Shown here: positions 54,085 to 62,945 of the stretch, one piece after another
Layout: each line of letters starts with the position of its first letter
Numbering within the stretch: the first letter of the stretch is position 1
DNA from: Pseudomonas fluorescens
Lineage (GTDB): Bacteria > Pseudomonadota > Gammaproteobacteria > Pseudomonadales > Pseudomonadaceae
Length of the DNA stretch: 64,000 nucleotides
Assembly: GCF_900215245.1 (NCBI RefSeq)
Contig: NZ_LT907842.1
Span: 62,001-126,000 of the forward strand
Direction: 5' to 3'
The notes under the pieces: model-generated
Seen by the model: only the letters and a program-made list of their open reading frames with translations
Told to the model about the DNA's origin: nothing
Databases searched by the model: none
Program-made: the position numbers and the translations under genes

Positions 54085-54443
54085 CAAAGCACTCCTATGA
54101 CGTGCAAAGCATTGAGTACGGCTTCTGCCGTAACCGGCTTGGCGACGAATGCAGCAGCGCCCAGTTCCTTGACTCGCTGCCTGGCCAGCGGCTGGATGTC
54201 TGCGCTGATCACCACGACGATAACGTTGGCGTCTTCGCGTTTGAGCGCCTCCAACGTCTGGAAACCGTCCATGACGGGCATGGTGAGGTCGAGAAAAAGC
54301 AGATCGACCAAACCGGCGTGATAGGCCTCCATCACCTCGGCACCATTACAGGCTTGGCGAACATCTTCAGTCAGTGATTCTGGCAGCGCCCGCAACACCA
54401 TCTTGCGGGACATGGATGAGTCATCGGCAATTAAAACTTTCAT
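54084..54443 (-). CDS. Response regulator (single receiver domain)
   Basis: 119 aa from ATG 54443, seven bases after GGAG. The receiver domain has MKVLIADDSSMSRKMV, phosphoacceptor Asp in LLFLDLTMPVMDG, VVISAD and FVAKPVTAEA with the conserved Lys. First gene of a four-gene operon with CheC, the PAS kinase and a second receiver. Such single receivers paired with CheC often act by binding a motor or enzyme target. Confidence 0.94.
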   Translation of the reverse strand: MKVLIADDSSMSRKMVLRALPESLTEDVRQACNGAEVMEAYHAGLVDLLFLDLTMPVMDGFQTLEALKREDANVIVVVISADIQPLARQRVKELGAAAFVAKPVTAEAVLNALHVIGVL

Positions 54444-55165
54444 GATGCACTCCACATTTATGAAGTGTCCTCGGCTTGAGTTGAAGCCGCAGAAACTAAG
54501 ATTTCTTTAAATCTTTTAACCAGCTTAGCCCGACAAATGGCAAAGTGCCATCACTCAAGCGTGACAGGACGGTGGTGATTTACGAAGTGTGTAGGGATTT
54601 CCCTACAAGTTGGCCGGGTCATGCAAACTCGGGGTGAAAGTGGAAAGCGCGAGTAGCGTCGGTGATTATGCACAACACCCTGCGCGAGAATAATTACACG
54701 GCCTACACGGCGCGTAAGCGTTAAAAGCGAGGCCGGCCGCAAACACATTCCGGCTTGAGAGTAAGCGCTTAAAATCATTAAAGCCAGAGGCCATGTGCAT
54801 CGAACAGATGCCCATTTAATCGCCGCCGCTGAAACAGCATGCAGGCTGTGTTTCGCTTATAAGAAACCGATGTAGCATGAGAAAACAGCCTAAAAGCGCC
54901 CACCCAGATTTTTCACTCAAACCGGTGAATAGGCCCTCACTCTAATAAAAACTGAACAACAGGGATCAGGCCACTTTAAAAATTAACGTGGCCTGGTTGC
55001 TATTACGCAAAGTTTCTAAAAACCCGTCGCCATTCGCGCATTAAGCGAAGGCTCTAAATAACTCAATCCTTCTGAACACAGTAGCGGCCGAACACTTGCA
55101 GCAGGCCACGTTCAGGCGGTTTCCCGAACCTGGCCTGCCCTGTTCTTCCCTGACGTCACTCACCT
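54444..55165. other. Gene-free stretch with a LuxR-type palindrome and a hairpin
   Basis: 722 bases between the receiver operon and msrA. The perfect palindrome TGTAGGGA-TT-TCCCTACA is at 54590-54607 and a perfect 8-bp hairpin CAGGCCAC/GTGGCCTG is at 54967-54995 with an AT-rich loop. An ORF at 54551-54778 (minus) has no recognisable protein character. An AT-rich block near 54495-54520 may hold the operon promoter. Confidence 0.5.
54590..54607. promoter_or_regulatory. Perfect palindrome resembling a LuxR-type regulator site
   Basis: TGTAGG-N6-CCTACA has the form of LuxR-family response-regulator sites; GacA boxes are TGTAAG-N6-CTTACA. It lies about 150 bases upstream of the receiver-CheC-kinase operon start at 54443, a suitable distance for an upstream activating site. 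No GGA-rich small RNA was recognised nearby. Confidence 0.45.
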
Positions 55166-55672
55166 TCACGTACGCTTCGGCAACTTCCAATTCGGCCGAA
55201 TGAAATGGCAGGTATAGCCGTTGGGTATGCGCTCCAAATAATCCTGATGCTCCGGCTCCGCTTCCCAGAACGGCCCCGCCGGCTCAATTTCAGTCACCAC
55301 ACGGCCCGGCCACAACGTCGAAGCATCAACATCCGCAGCGGTGTCTTCAGCGATGTCGCGTTGTTGTTCACTCAGGTAATAAATCGCCGACCGATAGCCC
55401 GGCCCGACGTCATTGCCCTGCCGGTTAGGCGTGCTGGGGTCGTGTATCTGGAAAAAGAACTCCAGGATCTGCCGGTACGTGATCACTGCTGGGTCAAACA
55501 CGATTTCAATCGCTTCCGCATGATTGCCATGGTTGCGATAAGTGGCATTCGGCACATCGCCGCCGGTGTAGCCGACTCGCGTGCTCAGCACGCCGGGGTA
55601 GCGGCGCAGCAGGTCCTGCATGCCCCAGAAGCAGCCGCCGGCGAGGATGGCGGTTTCGGTTTGGTTGGTCAT
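55166..55672 (-). CDS. msrA: Peptide methionine sulfoxide reductase MsrA
   Basis: 168 aa. The catalytic Cys is in [20 protein letters not shown] (GCFWG motif), followed by [57 protein letters not shown] and the [21 protein letters not shown] end. It reduces methionine-S-sulfoxide using thioredoxin. It is shorter than the 200-plus-residue form and has no N-terminal extension or export signal, so it is cytoplasmic. Monocistronic. Confidence 0.95.
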   Translation of the reverse strand: MTNQTETAILAGGCFWGMQDLLRRYPGVLSTRVGYTGGDVPNATYRNHGNHAEAIEIVFDPAVITYRQILEFFFQIHDPSTPNRQGNDVGPGYRSAIYYLSEQQRDIAEDTAADVDASTLWPGRVVTEIEPAGPFWEAEPEHQDYLERIPNGYTCHFIRPNWKLPKRT

Positions 55673-55825
55673 GGTCTGTCCTAGCGCTTAGTGGATACAC
55701 CGGTAGTTATGGGGCTGTGTTGGCGAATACCAAGGTTCAACGGATCGGCAAGTTGCGGATCGCGCTGAAAACTGTCGCTGTAAAACGTTCTACACTCTCG
55801 CGCCTATCCTGTTCGGAACCCCGCC

Positions 55826-56233
55826 ATGCGACGCCATCTCCCCGTGCTGCTGCTGTTTATTCCCGGGCTGGTCTACGCCCTGCCCGCCCTCAACGACACC
55901 ACGCTCTACACCACCACCGCCCATGACTGCCACGATGTGGACCTCGCCGCCTGGCAGCACCCGACGCGCACGTTATTGGAGAAGAACAACTTCCAGCTCG
56001 AACGCGTCCAGCTCTGCAACGGCGGCCACTACCCGATTTTCCAGGTGCAAGCGCCCTACGACCCACGTGGTCAGACCAAGGATTTTTTCCTGCCGTTTTA
56101 TGAGGAGATGCGCAAGGCCAACGGTAAATGGCCCTACGCGTTGGTTGTCAGCAGCGACGCCGTGGTGGTGTATGTCAGCTACCCGAAGGCCGACCCTATT
56201 GCCTTGGACTACGAGGGTTTCGAAGCGCCATAG
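55826..56233 (+). CDS. Small exported protein of unknown function
   Basis: 135 aa. The signal peptide has a short basic N-region and the core HLPVLLLFIPGLVYA-LP. The mature part has two Cys (DCHD, QLCNGG) that could form a disulfide, and an alpha/beta body (YALVVSSDAVVVYVSYP). No family is recognised. It is followed at 110 bases by another exported protein gene on the same strand, which may share its transcript. Confidence 0.75.
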   Translation: MRRHLPVLLLFIPGLVYALPALNDTTLYTTTAHDCHDVDLAAWQHPTRTLLEKNNFQLERVQLCNGGHYPIFQVQAPYDPRGQTKDFFLPFYEEMRKANGKWPYALVVSSDAVVVYVSYPKADPIALDYEGFEAP

Positions 56234-56343
56234 GCGCGCAGCCCAACGCAGTCGGAACAGGCGGCGTATTTGCAGGAAAGGGGGATGCATTGCGAGGGGA
56301 TTTCAGGTGATGATGCGCCCCCCAATCAAGGAAGATTAAAACC

Positions 56344-57405
56344 ATGAAAACACTGCTGCGCGCCCTGTTCCTGCTGTGCCTGGCGACCCCGGCCCTGGCG
56401 GCCGAAAGCCCCGTCGGTTTCAAAACCGCGACCCTGCCGGATGCAAAAAGCCAGCGCCCACTGGAACTGGCGGTCTGGTACCCCGCCGCCACCGCCGCCA
56501 AACCCGAGCTGATCGCCGACAACGCGGTGTTCATCGGCGCCCTCGCCGTGCCCGACGCGGCACCGGCTGCCGGTGAGCATCCGCTGGTGGTGCTTTCCCA
56601 CGGTTACGGTGGCAATTGGGGCAAGCTGGTGTGGCTGGCCAGCGCGTTGGCGCACAAGGGTTACATCGTGGCGGCGGTCAACCACCCCGGCACCACCACC
56701 CAGGACCGCAGCCCGCAAGCCGCCGCCCAGTTATGGCGACGCCCGGCCGACCTGAGCCGCGCGATTGACGCGGTGCTGGCTCAGCCGAAGCTGTTTGGCG
56801 CGGTGGCGCAACATCAGATTGCAGCGGTGGGCCACTCCCTCGGCGGCTGGACCGTGCTGGAAATCGCCGGTGCGCGTTTCGACCCCGACCTGTTCAGCCG
56901 TGACTGCGCCGAACACCCTAAGTTGGGCGGCTGCATCGGCTACCAGCAAATGAACCCTGCCGGCACGCCAGCCGGCAAGGCGCAACTGGCGGCTGATTTG
57001 AGCGACAAACGCGTCACCGCGATTGTGTCTTTGGACCTGGGCCTGTCACGCGGCCTGACCAGCGCAAGCCTTGGCGCATTGCCGGTACCGGCGCTGGTGA
57101 TTGCAGGTGGCGTGCCCACGGAGGACATGTCCCCCGAATTGGAATCCGCCGACATGGTCAAGCGCCTGCCTAAAACTTCGACGCAGTACGTGGAGATCAG
57201 CGACGCCACGCACTTCAGCTTTATGTCGATCTGCAAGCCGGGCGGCATGGCGCTGATTGAAGAGAGCTCGCCGGGCGACGGCATGATTTGCCGGGACGGT
57301 GAAGGGGCTCGGCCACGGGCGGTGATTCAGCAGCAGGTGGTGACGCTGATCAGCGAGTTTCTGACCCGCGCAAACACCCCGGGTCAAAAAACCAGCGAAC
57401 GCTGA
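56344..57405 (+). CDS. Exported alpha/beta hydrolase (dienelactone-hydrolase/lipase-like)
   Basis: 353 aa, AGGA upstream. Signal peptide (LLRALFLLCLATPALA-AE). The alpha/beta hydrolase core has LVVLSHGYGGN (oxyanion His-Gly), the nucleophile in AAVGHSLGGWTV, an Asp near the MVKRLPKTSTQYVEI strand, and the catalytic His in ISDATHFSFM. Two Cys pairs (DCAEHPKLGGC and SICKPGG...MICRDG) suggest disulfides in the periplasm. Members cleave esters, including some plastics and platelet-activating factor; the substrate here is unknown. Its end overlaps the convergent amidohydrolase by 22 bases. Confidence 0.88.
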   Translation: MKTLLRALFLLCLATPALAAESPVGFKTATLPDAKSQRPLELAVWYPAATAAKPELIADNAVFIGALAVPDAAPAAGEHPLVVLSHGYGGNWGKLVWLASALAHKGYIVAAVNHPGTTTQDRSPQAAAQLWRRPADLSRAIDAVLAQPKLFGAVAQHQIAAVGHSLGGWTVLEIAGARFDPDLFSRDCAEHPKLGGCIGYQQMNPAGTPAGKAQLAADLSDKRVTAIVSLDLGLSRGLTSASLGALPVPALVIAGGVPTEDMSPELESADMVKRLPKTSTQYVEISDATHFSFMSICKPGGMALIEESSPGDGMICRDGEGARPRAVIQQQVVTLISEFLTRANTPGQKTSER

Positions 57406-58607
57406 CAGGTCGAGGTTGCCACGATTTTCCCGCGTTTGAGCACCATCAGGCGCGTCGGCAGATCGAGGATGACATCGCCGACCGAGCGCGTGTCCAGCAA
57501 CACCAAATCGGCCTGCTTACCCGGCGCCAACCCATAGTGCTTGAGCCCCAGCGCTTGCGCCGGGTTGGTGGTGAGCATCGACAACACCGTGGCCTGGTCA
57601 TCCGCCCCACCCAGGTGACAGGCAGGAATCGCCAGTTGCGCGATATTTAGCAAATCGCCGGTGCCAAACGGGGTAAATGCGTTGCGGATATTGTTGGTGG
57701 CCAGGCACACGTTCACGCCGCCATCGCGCAGGGCGCGTACCGGCGTCAGTGCGCGGCGCACGTTGTGGGTGTCGCTGCGCGCCCCCAGGTGCAGGTCGGT
57801 TGCCGGCAGGCACATCACGCTGATGCCAGCGTCGCGAACCCGCTCAATAATCTCGCGCTGTGGGTGTGGCGCTACGGCGCCCAGGCTGGTCAAGTGCCCG
57901 ACACACACGCGGCCCTGGTAGCCTTCCTGAATCGTCTTGCGTGCCAGGTAGTCAATGCTCATGTGTTCGGCGTCGTCGGCAAAATCCTGGTGGAAGTCGA
58001 TGTCCTTGCCGTAACGCTTGGCCAGGCTGAACACGTAGTCGATATGTTCCTGCGCCGAGACATCGTTGTAGGGAATGCCGCCGACCACATCGGCGCCTTT
58101 TTCCATGGCCTCGACCATCATCGCCTGCATGCCGGGCAGCTTGAAGATGCCTTCCTGCGGGAAAGCGACCACCTGGATATCAATCACGTCGCGAAATTTT
58201 TCGCGCAGTTCCAGCACCCCATCAAACCCGGTAAAGCCTTGTACCGGGTCGAACTCGGCGTGGGCGCGCACGTGGGTGGTGCCCGCCTGCACCAGGGCGC
58301 GCAGTACCTGGGTGGAGCGTTCGAGGATGTCGTCGCGGGTCAAGGTGGGTTTGAGTTGTGCGGTGACCGCGATCGCCTCTTTCAACGTGCCGGAGCGATT
58401 GGCCTGGCGATGCATGACGTGGGCTTTTTCCAGGTGCAGGTGCCCTTCGACAAACCCCGGTATCAGCACGTTGCCGTGGCCCTGGATTTCCTGGCGGGCC
58501 TGGGCTGCGATGTTCGGCGCAACCTCGACGATGTTGCCGTTGTGCACCGCCACATCCATCAGCGGTTGTGCGTCATCAATGCGTACGTTGCGAAAGATTA
58601 AATCCAT
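57384..58607 (-). CDS. Amidohydrolase, cytosine-deaminase-like
   Basis: 407 aa from ATG 58607. Amidohydrolase/cytosine deaminase pattern: VLIPGFVEGHLHLEKAHV (metal His pair), RAHAEFDPVQG, IDFHQDFADDAEHMSIDYLA (metal His and Asp region), VGHLTSLGAVAPH, and LATNNIRNAFTPFGTGDLL in the metal Asp region. The LEK after the first motif is typical of CodA relatives. Deamination of a pyrimidine or triazine-like base is probable; the exact substrate is not known. It overlaps the convergent hydrolase by 22 bases and has no operon partner. Confidence 0.88.
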   Translation of the reverse strand: MDLIFRNVRIDDAQPLMDVAVHNGNIVEVAPNIAAQARQEIQGHGNVLIPGFVEGHLHLEKAHVMHRQANRSGTLKEAIAVTAQLKPTLTRDDILERSTQVLRALVQAGTTHVRAHAEFDPVQGFTGFDGVLELREKFRDVIDIQVVAFPQEGIFKLPGMQAMMVEAMEKGADVVGGIPYNDVSAQEHIDYVFSLAKRYGKDIDFHQDFADDAEHMSIDYLARKTIQEGYQGRVCVGHLTSLGAVAPHPQREIIERVRDAGISVMCLPATDLHLGARSDTHNVRRALTPVRALRDGGVNVCLATNNIRNAFTPFGTGDLLNIAQLAIPACHLGGADDQATVLSMLTTNPAQALGLKHYGLAPGKQADLVLLDTRSVGDVILDLPTRLMVLKRGKIVATSTCQRSLVF

Positions 58608-58677
58608 GAAACCGACCCTCACTGTTGCAGCCCTCAGGCGCACCGGGCGCAACGTTAAAAAACAAACAATGGACGGC

Positions 58678-58917
58678 TCAACCGTTGGAGCAGCCGTTAC
58701 CCATCACGTGGTATTCGAGAATGTGCCGCTGACCCTTGGCGTCTTCATAGGTCATCCGCACGGGCACCACCGCGCAGACGTCCGGCACTTCGCTGGTGGA
58801 AATCACACGGGCGATGTCCAGGTGCTGGGCGTAGCTGTATTGCTCGACCGGGAGTGGCTCGTCGGCCATCGCTGCGGCGCAAAACACGCCGAGTATCAGT
58901 ACACGTAACGCTTTCAT
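58678..58917 (-). CDS. DUF2790 family small exported protein
   Basis: 79 aa from ATG 58917 (AGGTGA seven bases upstream). Signal peptide ALRVLILGVFCAAAMA-DE, then the DUF2790 pattern VEQYSYAQHLDIARVIS, VPDVCAVVPVRMTYEDAKGQRHILEYHVMGNGCSNG. This is a Pseudomonas-specific family of small periplasmic proteins of unknown function; the two Cys likely form a disulfide. It lies downstream of cynS on the same strand. Confidence 0.88.
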   Translation of the reverse strand: MKALRVLILGVFCAAAMADEPLPVEQYSYAQHLDIARVISTSEVPDVCAVVPVRMTYEDAKGQRHILEYHVMGNGCSNG

Positions 58918-58994
58918 TTTCAGATCACCTCTTCGGCAGCATGAGGAAAGGCGAACCCGGCGCCTGTGCAGCGCCGGGCTCACGGGTAGCGGGA

Positions 58995-59465
58995 TCAGAA
59001 CGGTTTGGTCGGCAGGTATTTGCCATCCAGGGTGATCACGGCGCGGGAGCCGCCGTCCGGGTCGTCGACCTTTTTAACGTCGAGCTTGAAGTTGATGGCG
59101 CTGATGATGCCGTCGCCAAACTTCTCGTGAACCAGCGCCTTGAGCGTGGTGCCGTAGACCTGAATCATTTCGTAGAAACGGTAGATGGTCGGGTCGGTGG
59201 GGATACCGTTGCCGATGCTGCCGCGCACCGGGATGGTTTGCAGCAGGAGCACGGCATCGGCGTCGAGCCCCAGGGTGTCGGCAACCACTTGGGCGGCGTC
59301 GGCCGGCAGTGGGTGCTGGCCGAGCAAGGCGGCGGTGACGAAGGCTTCGTGCAGGCCCGTGCCTTCGGCGATCTGGGCGAACGACAGGTCTTTGCGGGCT
59401 TTGGCCAGGAGGATGACGTCGGCCAGGGCAAGGCGAGTGTTTTGGCTGATTTGTGACTGGATCAT
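58995..59465 (-). CDS. cynS: Cyanate hydratase (cyanase)
   Basis: 156 aa from ATG 59465, eight bases after GGAG. It has an N-terminal helical domain ([26 protein letters not shown]) and the catalytic domain with [38 protein letters not shown], which holds the active-site Arg, Glu and Ser. It converts cyanate and bicarbonate to ammonia and CO2 as a decamer. It works with the carbonic anhydrase encoded upstream, which restores bicarbonate. Confidence 0.97.
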   Translation of the reverse strand: MIQSQISQNTRLALADVILLAKARKDLSFAQIAEGTGLHEAFVTAALLGQHPLPADAAQVVADTLGLDADAVLLLQTIPVRGSIGNGIPTDPTIYRFYEMIQVYGTTLKALVHEKFGDGIISAINFKLDVKKVDDPDGGSRAVITLDGKYLPTKPF

Positions 59466-59535
59466 GGGGTTATCTCCGTGGGTAAACATTAAGGGTGAAA
59501 CGGCTAGTGCCAATCGGGACAGCGCCGAAGATCAA

Positions 59536-59622
59536 GTGTGGGAGCTGGCTTGCCTGCGATGCAGGCAACTGGGTGTGCCAGGCAGACCGGGTGGATGCCA
59601 TCGCAGGCAAGCCAGCTGCCAC
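59536..59622. repeat. REPIN between the carbonic anhydrase and cyanase genes
   Basis: GTGTGGGAGCTGGCTTGCCT with GCGAT (59536-59560) and ATCGCAGGCAAGCCAGCTGC with CAC (59600-59622) are inverted REP copies separated by about 39 bases. They match the pair at 22104-22192. It lies inside the cyn operon. Confidence 0.88.
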
Positions 59623-59646
59623 CTTCAACTTTCTTCGCTTGCGGGG

Positions 59647-60288
59647 TCAGTACGAAACAGCGCGTACGGTCGGGTTGTCGGCCAGGGCCACGAACTTGCC
59701 GGTGCGGCCATCGAAGGCCTGGATGCAGCCGCTCTCGATGTCGTAGACCCAGCCATGCAAGGTCACGCGCTTTTCTTCGAGGGCCAGGCGTACCGAAGGG
59801 TGCGTCTGAATGTTGGCCAACTGCGCGATGACGTTTTCGCGGACCATGGAGGCGACCTTGGCGTGCGGGTCGACGTGCTGGCGGGCCTCGTTCACGACTC
59901 GGCCGGAGTCGGCGTAGCGCAACCAGCCAGCCACGGCGGGCATGTGGTCCAGGCATTTGCAGGTGGCGATGGCGGTCATCGCGCCGCAGTCGGAGTGCCC
60001 GCAAATCACGATGTCGCTGACTTGCAAGGCGGCGACGGCGTATTCCACCGAAGCCGACACGCCGCCCGGCTCGGGGCCGTAGGACGGCACGATGTTGCCG
60101 GCGTTGCGGATGACGAACAGGTCACCGGGCTCACGCTGCGTGACTAGCTCTGGCACCAGGCGGCTGTCGGAGCAGGAGATGAACAGCGCCCGTGGGCTCT
60201 GTTGGTTGGCCAGGTCTTTGAACAGGCCGGCACGCTCGGGGAAGGCGTTACGTTGAAATTTCAGGAAACCGTCGATGATGTCTTGCAT
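59647..60288 (-). CDS. cynT: Beta-carbonic anhydrase (cyanate-associated)
   Basis: 213 aa from ATG 60288, six bases after AAGGAGT. Beta-class zinc ligands are in [13 protein letters not shown] (Cys, with Asp-Arg dyad) and [10 protein letters not shown] (His and Cys). [25 protein letters not shown] is the family core. It hydrates CO2 to bicarbonate, the co-substrate of cyanase. It is divergent from the LysR regulator and upstream of cynS, the order of the known cyn operon. Confidence 0.94.
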   Translation of the reverse strand: MQDIIDGFLKFQRNAFPERAGLFKDLANQQSPRALFISCSDSRLVPELVTQREPGDLFVIRNAGNIVPSYGPEPGGVSASVEYAVAALQVSDIVICGHSDCGAMTAIATCKCLDHMPAVAGWLRYADSGRVVNEARQHVDPHAKVASMVRENVIAQLANIQTHPSVRLALEEKRVTLHGWVYDIESGCIQAFDGRTGKFVALADNPTVRAVSY

Positions 60289-60387
60289 GGGTGACTCCTT
60301 GGGTTCGCGATGCGATGAAGCAAAGGTTACCCAGCCCATTTAATAAGGTAAAAGTCTCATATATGATCAAGCACATCAGATAATCTT
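60289..60387. promoter_or_regulatory. Divergent cyn control region
   Basis: 99 bases between cynT and cynR. An AT-rich block, AATAAGGTAAAAGTCTCATA onward to ATCTTATGG, includes ATAAG near 60343 and CTTAT near 60385 as distant inverted halves. This is a plausible place for LysR-type binding and both promoters. Confidence 0.45.
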
Positions 60388-61287
60388 ATGGATACAGCCA
60401 TGCTGGCACGACACATCCAATACTTCCTTGCGGTCGCGCAGCATCAAGGTTTCACCAAAGCCGCAGCGGCGCTGCATGTCTCACAGCCGGCGCTGTCGCA
60501 GCAAGTGCGGCAGTTGGAAGAAAGCCTTGGCGCGCAGTTGTTTGATCGCTCAGGGCGCAAGACGCGCCTGACCGATGCCGGGGAGGTTTACCTGCACTAT
60601 GCGCTGCGAGCGGCGCAGGAACTGCAGGAAGGCACACGTGCGATCCATGACGTCGGCGACCTGAGCCGAGGGACGCTGCGGATTGCGGTCACGCCGACCT
60701 TCACCACGTACCTGGTCGGGCCACTGGTCGAAGCCTTTCACCGCCGGTACCCGAACATCACGCTGAACGTGCGTGAGGTCGCCCAGGAACAGATGGAGCT
60801 GCAACTGCTGGCCGATGAGCTGGATGTGGGCATCGCGTTTGATGAGCGGCACGCCCAAGACATCGACGCCTATCCCCTGCTGGTCGAAACACTCGCGCTG
60901 GTGGTGGGCAATCAGCACCCGCTGGCCGCGGCGCAGGCTATTGGGCTGGAAGCATTGAATGCAGAATCGCTGATTCTGCTGAGCGCCGAGTTTGCCACGC
61001 GTGAGCAGATTGACCGCTATTGCAAGCAACACGGTATCCGCCCGCGCGTGGTGATGGAGGCAAATGTGATCGGTGCGCTCACTGAGGTGGTGCGCAGGAC
61101 CACCTTGTCGACGCTGTTGCCGGCGGCCATTGCGCGAGCGCATCCGGAGTTGCTGGCGATTGAGCTTGGGCCGCAGCGGCTGCAGCGCACGGCGGTGCTG
61201 ATGCAGCGCAAAGGGGTTTATCAGTCGTCCGCGTCTCGAGCGTTTATGCAGGTGGCCAAGGAGGTCGCTGCGGCGCTGGGCGAATGA
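60388..61287 (+). CDS. cynR: LysR-family regulator, probable CynR
   Basis: 299 aa. N-terminal [49 protein letters not shown]; effector domain from about residue 90 ([24 protein letters not shown]). It is divergent from cynT-cynS, the arrangement known from E. coli, where CynR activates the cyn genes in the presence of cyanate. The start may be ATG 60388 or the ATG four codons later. Confidence 0.9.
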   Translation: MDTAMLARHIQYFLAVAQHQGFTKAAAALHVSQPALSQQVRQLEESLGAQLFDRSGRKTRLTDAGEVYLHYALRAAQELQEGTRAIHDVGDLSRGTLRIAVTPTFTTYLVGPLVEAFHRRYPNITLNVREVAQEQMELQLLADELDVGIAFDERHAQDIDAYPLLVETLALVVGNQHPLAAAQAIGLEALNAESLILLSAEFATREQIDRYCKQHGIRPRVVMEANVIGALTEVVRRTTLSTLLPAAIARAHPELLAIELGPQRLQRTAVLMQRKGVYQSSASRAFMQVAKEVAAALGE

Positions 61288-61334
61288 ACCGCGCCGGGCC
61301 GGCCTTCGCTGTTATCGAGGTGAGCCACCACGGC

Positions 61335-61523
61335 CTACTTGACGGGGTTCCAAACGATAGCCTGAGCCACCACGACGTGTTCGCCATTGAAGGTGGCCGC
61401 GGGCGAGCCATACAGCTGGTAGCCCAGCGCGAGGGCTTCAGAGACTCGATGACAGAACGATGCGTCATCTTTACCGGTGAGTAACCGGTAAACAGGTAAG
61501 CCTTCGGGAGGAGTGGTTTGCAT
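61335..61523 (-). CDS. DUF1737 domain protein
   Basis: 62 aa from ATG 61523 (GAAGG upstream); the longer open frame has no supporting start. The whole protein is the small DUF1737 domain: LPVYRLLTGKDDASFCHRVSEALALGYQLYGSPAATFNGEHVVVAQAIVW. The function of the family is unknown. It stands alone, convergent with cynR. Confidence 0.85.
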   Translation of the reverse strand: MQTTPPEGLPVYRLLTGKDDASFCHRVSEALALGYQLYGSPAATFNGEHVVVAQAIVWNPVK

Positions 61524-61819
61524 GGGCGTGCCTTCCTGAATCGACATGAGAATAATGAGGCCCAGGCTTACCTTAAGGTCACTGGGCGAACCGACTGTAG
61601 CATTCCCGCCCGACCCTGCCTCCTGCCCCTGAAGATTCATCGGGCGATCAGGTGCCAACAACGCGTCTGCACCCGCACCCCGCCCTGTCAGAGCGCGGTA
61701 CACCAAGGCAGGCCAACAACGCGGGTGAACGTATGCCCGTATCGAGGCCCTGACGCCGACACCTGAGTCAGTGACTTAAGCTGATATCATTCCAGCAATT
61801 ACCCGCTGAGTAGCACGTC

Positions 61820-61987
61820 ATGAATCGCCAGAAAAAACTCCAGCAGCTCTTTAAGGCCAAAGCCAAAAAAGCCAGCGCCAAATTGGCGCCGAAAAGCAAA
61901 GATAAGTACATCAGCAAAGCCGACCGCGCGAAACTGGACGCTGAGGTTGAGCAAGCCTCAACCAGCGGCGGCGACACGCCCAGCTGA
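61820..61987 (+). CDS. DUF2986 family small basic protein
   Basis: 55 aa: MNRQKKLQQLFKAKAKKASA then KLAPKSKDKYISKADRAKLD and an acidic end. This matches the small lysine-rich DUF2986 family (MNRxKK start, YISKADRAKL). Its 3' 30 bases overlap the end of the convergent GlxA-type regulator gene. No ribosome site is strong. Function unknown. Confidence 0.8.
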   Translation: MNRQKKLQQLFKAKAKKASAKLAPKSKDKYISKADRAKLDAEVEQASTSGGDTPS

Positions 61988-62941
61988 AGGCGTCCCCGCT
62001 TCATATTTGCCCCAGATGCGCCGCAGATGGCGCGCCGAACCAAAGCCTGCGCGCTCGGCGACGGTTTCAATGTCCAGGGTCGACTCAACCAGCAACTCAC
62101 GGGCCACGGTTAACCGCAGCGTGTGCAGGTAGTCCAGCGGACTGCTGCCGACATGCTCGTGGAACAACCGCGCCAGGTGCCGGCTGCTGGTGCAGGCCAG
62201 GCTGGCCATGCGCGTGACGGTCCACACCTCACAGGGCGCCGCGGCGATTGCGTCCTGCACCCGATGCACGGCCGGGTGCAGGTGGTTGCGCCCGGCGATC
62301 CACGGCGAAAGCTGCGGGTCGGCGCCGCTGCGCCGCATGTACACCACCATATCCCGCGCGACGGCACAGGCCAGCCGGGGCCCGGCCAGTTGCGCGACGA
62401 GGTGCAGCATCAGGTCGATGCCCGCCGTCACACCGGCGCTGCAACTGACCGGACCGTCGGTGACGTAAAGGCGGTTTTCCAACACCCGCGCCTTGGGGGC
62501 CAGTCCTTGTAACGTCGAGCACAACGCATGGTGCGTGGTGCACTGGCGCCCGTCGAGCAGGCCTGCACGGGCGGCACTCAAGGCGCCTGCGCAAACGCAC
62601 ATCAGCCGCTCGCCCGACACGGCGAAGACATTTTGCAGCCACTGGGTCAGCGTATCGCTGGCCGACTCGAACGCCTGCCGGCGCTGCGCCGTGACCTTTG
62701 ACGTCGAGCCCACCAACACCACCCACGTGCCCGGCGCCAGGGTTGGCGGGAGCGGCGCCAACCCCGTGAGCGGCAAGCCGATGGAGGTTTGCAGGGATTG
62801 CACCGGGCTGACGTACTGCAAATCGAAGTCGATGGCCGCCGGGTCCTCGGCTTGAGCGGCCAGGCGCAGCACTTCGGCAGGGCCCGCCAGGTCCAGCATC
62901 AGCACGTTGGGCAGCAGCACGAACAGCACCGGCACGGTCAT
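61958..62941 (-). CDS. GlxA-family regulator (DJ-1/PfpI domain plus AraC HTH)
   Basis: 327 aa, AGGGGTG upstream. The N-terminal class I glutamine-amidotransferase-like domain has VPVLFVLLPNVLMLDLAGPAEVLR and RLMCVCAGALSAARAGLLDGRQCTTHHA, where the Cys lies in the nucleophile elbow position (CAGAL). The C-terminal double HTH is VTRMASLACTSSRHLARLFHEHVG and DIETVAERAGFGSARHLRRIWG. Relatives control catabolism of quaternary amines and other nitrogen compounds. Four bases separate it from the cysteine hydrolase gene upstream, its likely target. Confidence 0.92.
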   Translation of the reverse strand: MTVPVLFVLLPNVLMLDLAGPAEVLRLAAQAEDPAAIDFDLQYVSPVQSLQTSIGLPLTGLAPLPPTLAPGTWVVLVGSTSKVTAQRRQAFESASDTLTQWLQNVFAVSGERLMCVCAGALSAARAGLLDGRQCTTHHALCSTLQGLAPKARVLENRLYVTDGPVSCSAGVTAGIDLMLHLVAQLAGPRLACAVARDMVVYMRRSGADPQLSPWIAGRNHLHPAVHRVQDAIAAAPCEVWTVTRMASLACTSSRHLARLFHEHVGSSPLDYLHTLRLTVARELLVESTLDIETVAERAGFGSARHLRRIWGKYEAGTPSAGRVAAAG

Positions 62942-62945
62942 GGGT

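Noticed and set aside
54590..54607. Possible GacA-controlled small RNA of the Rsm type
   Set aside because: The palindrome differs from TGTAAG/CTTACA and no run of GGA loops with a terminator was found on either side.
54551..54778. Minus-strand ORF upstream of the receiver-CheC operon
   Set aside because: It contains the regulatory palindrome, has no ribosome site and no family resemblance.
54967..54995. Hairpin CAGGCCAC/GTGGCCTG as a terminator
   Set aside because: The stem is perfect but no T tract follows on either strand and it is far from any stop codon, so it is noted only as a hairpin.
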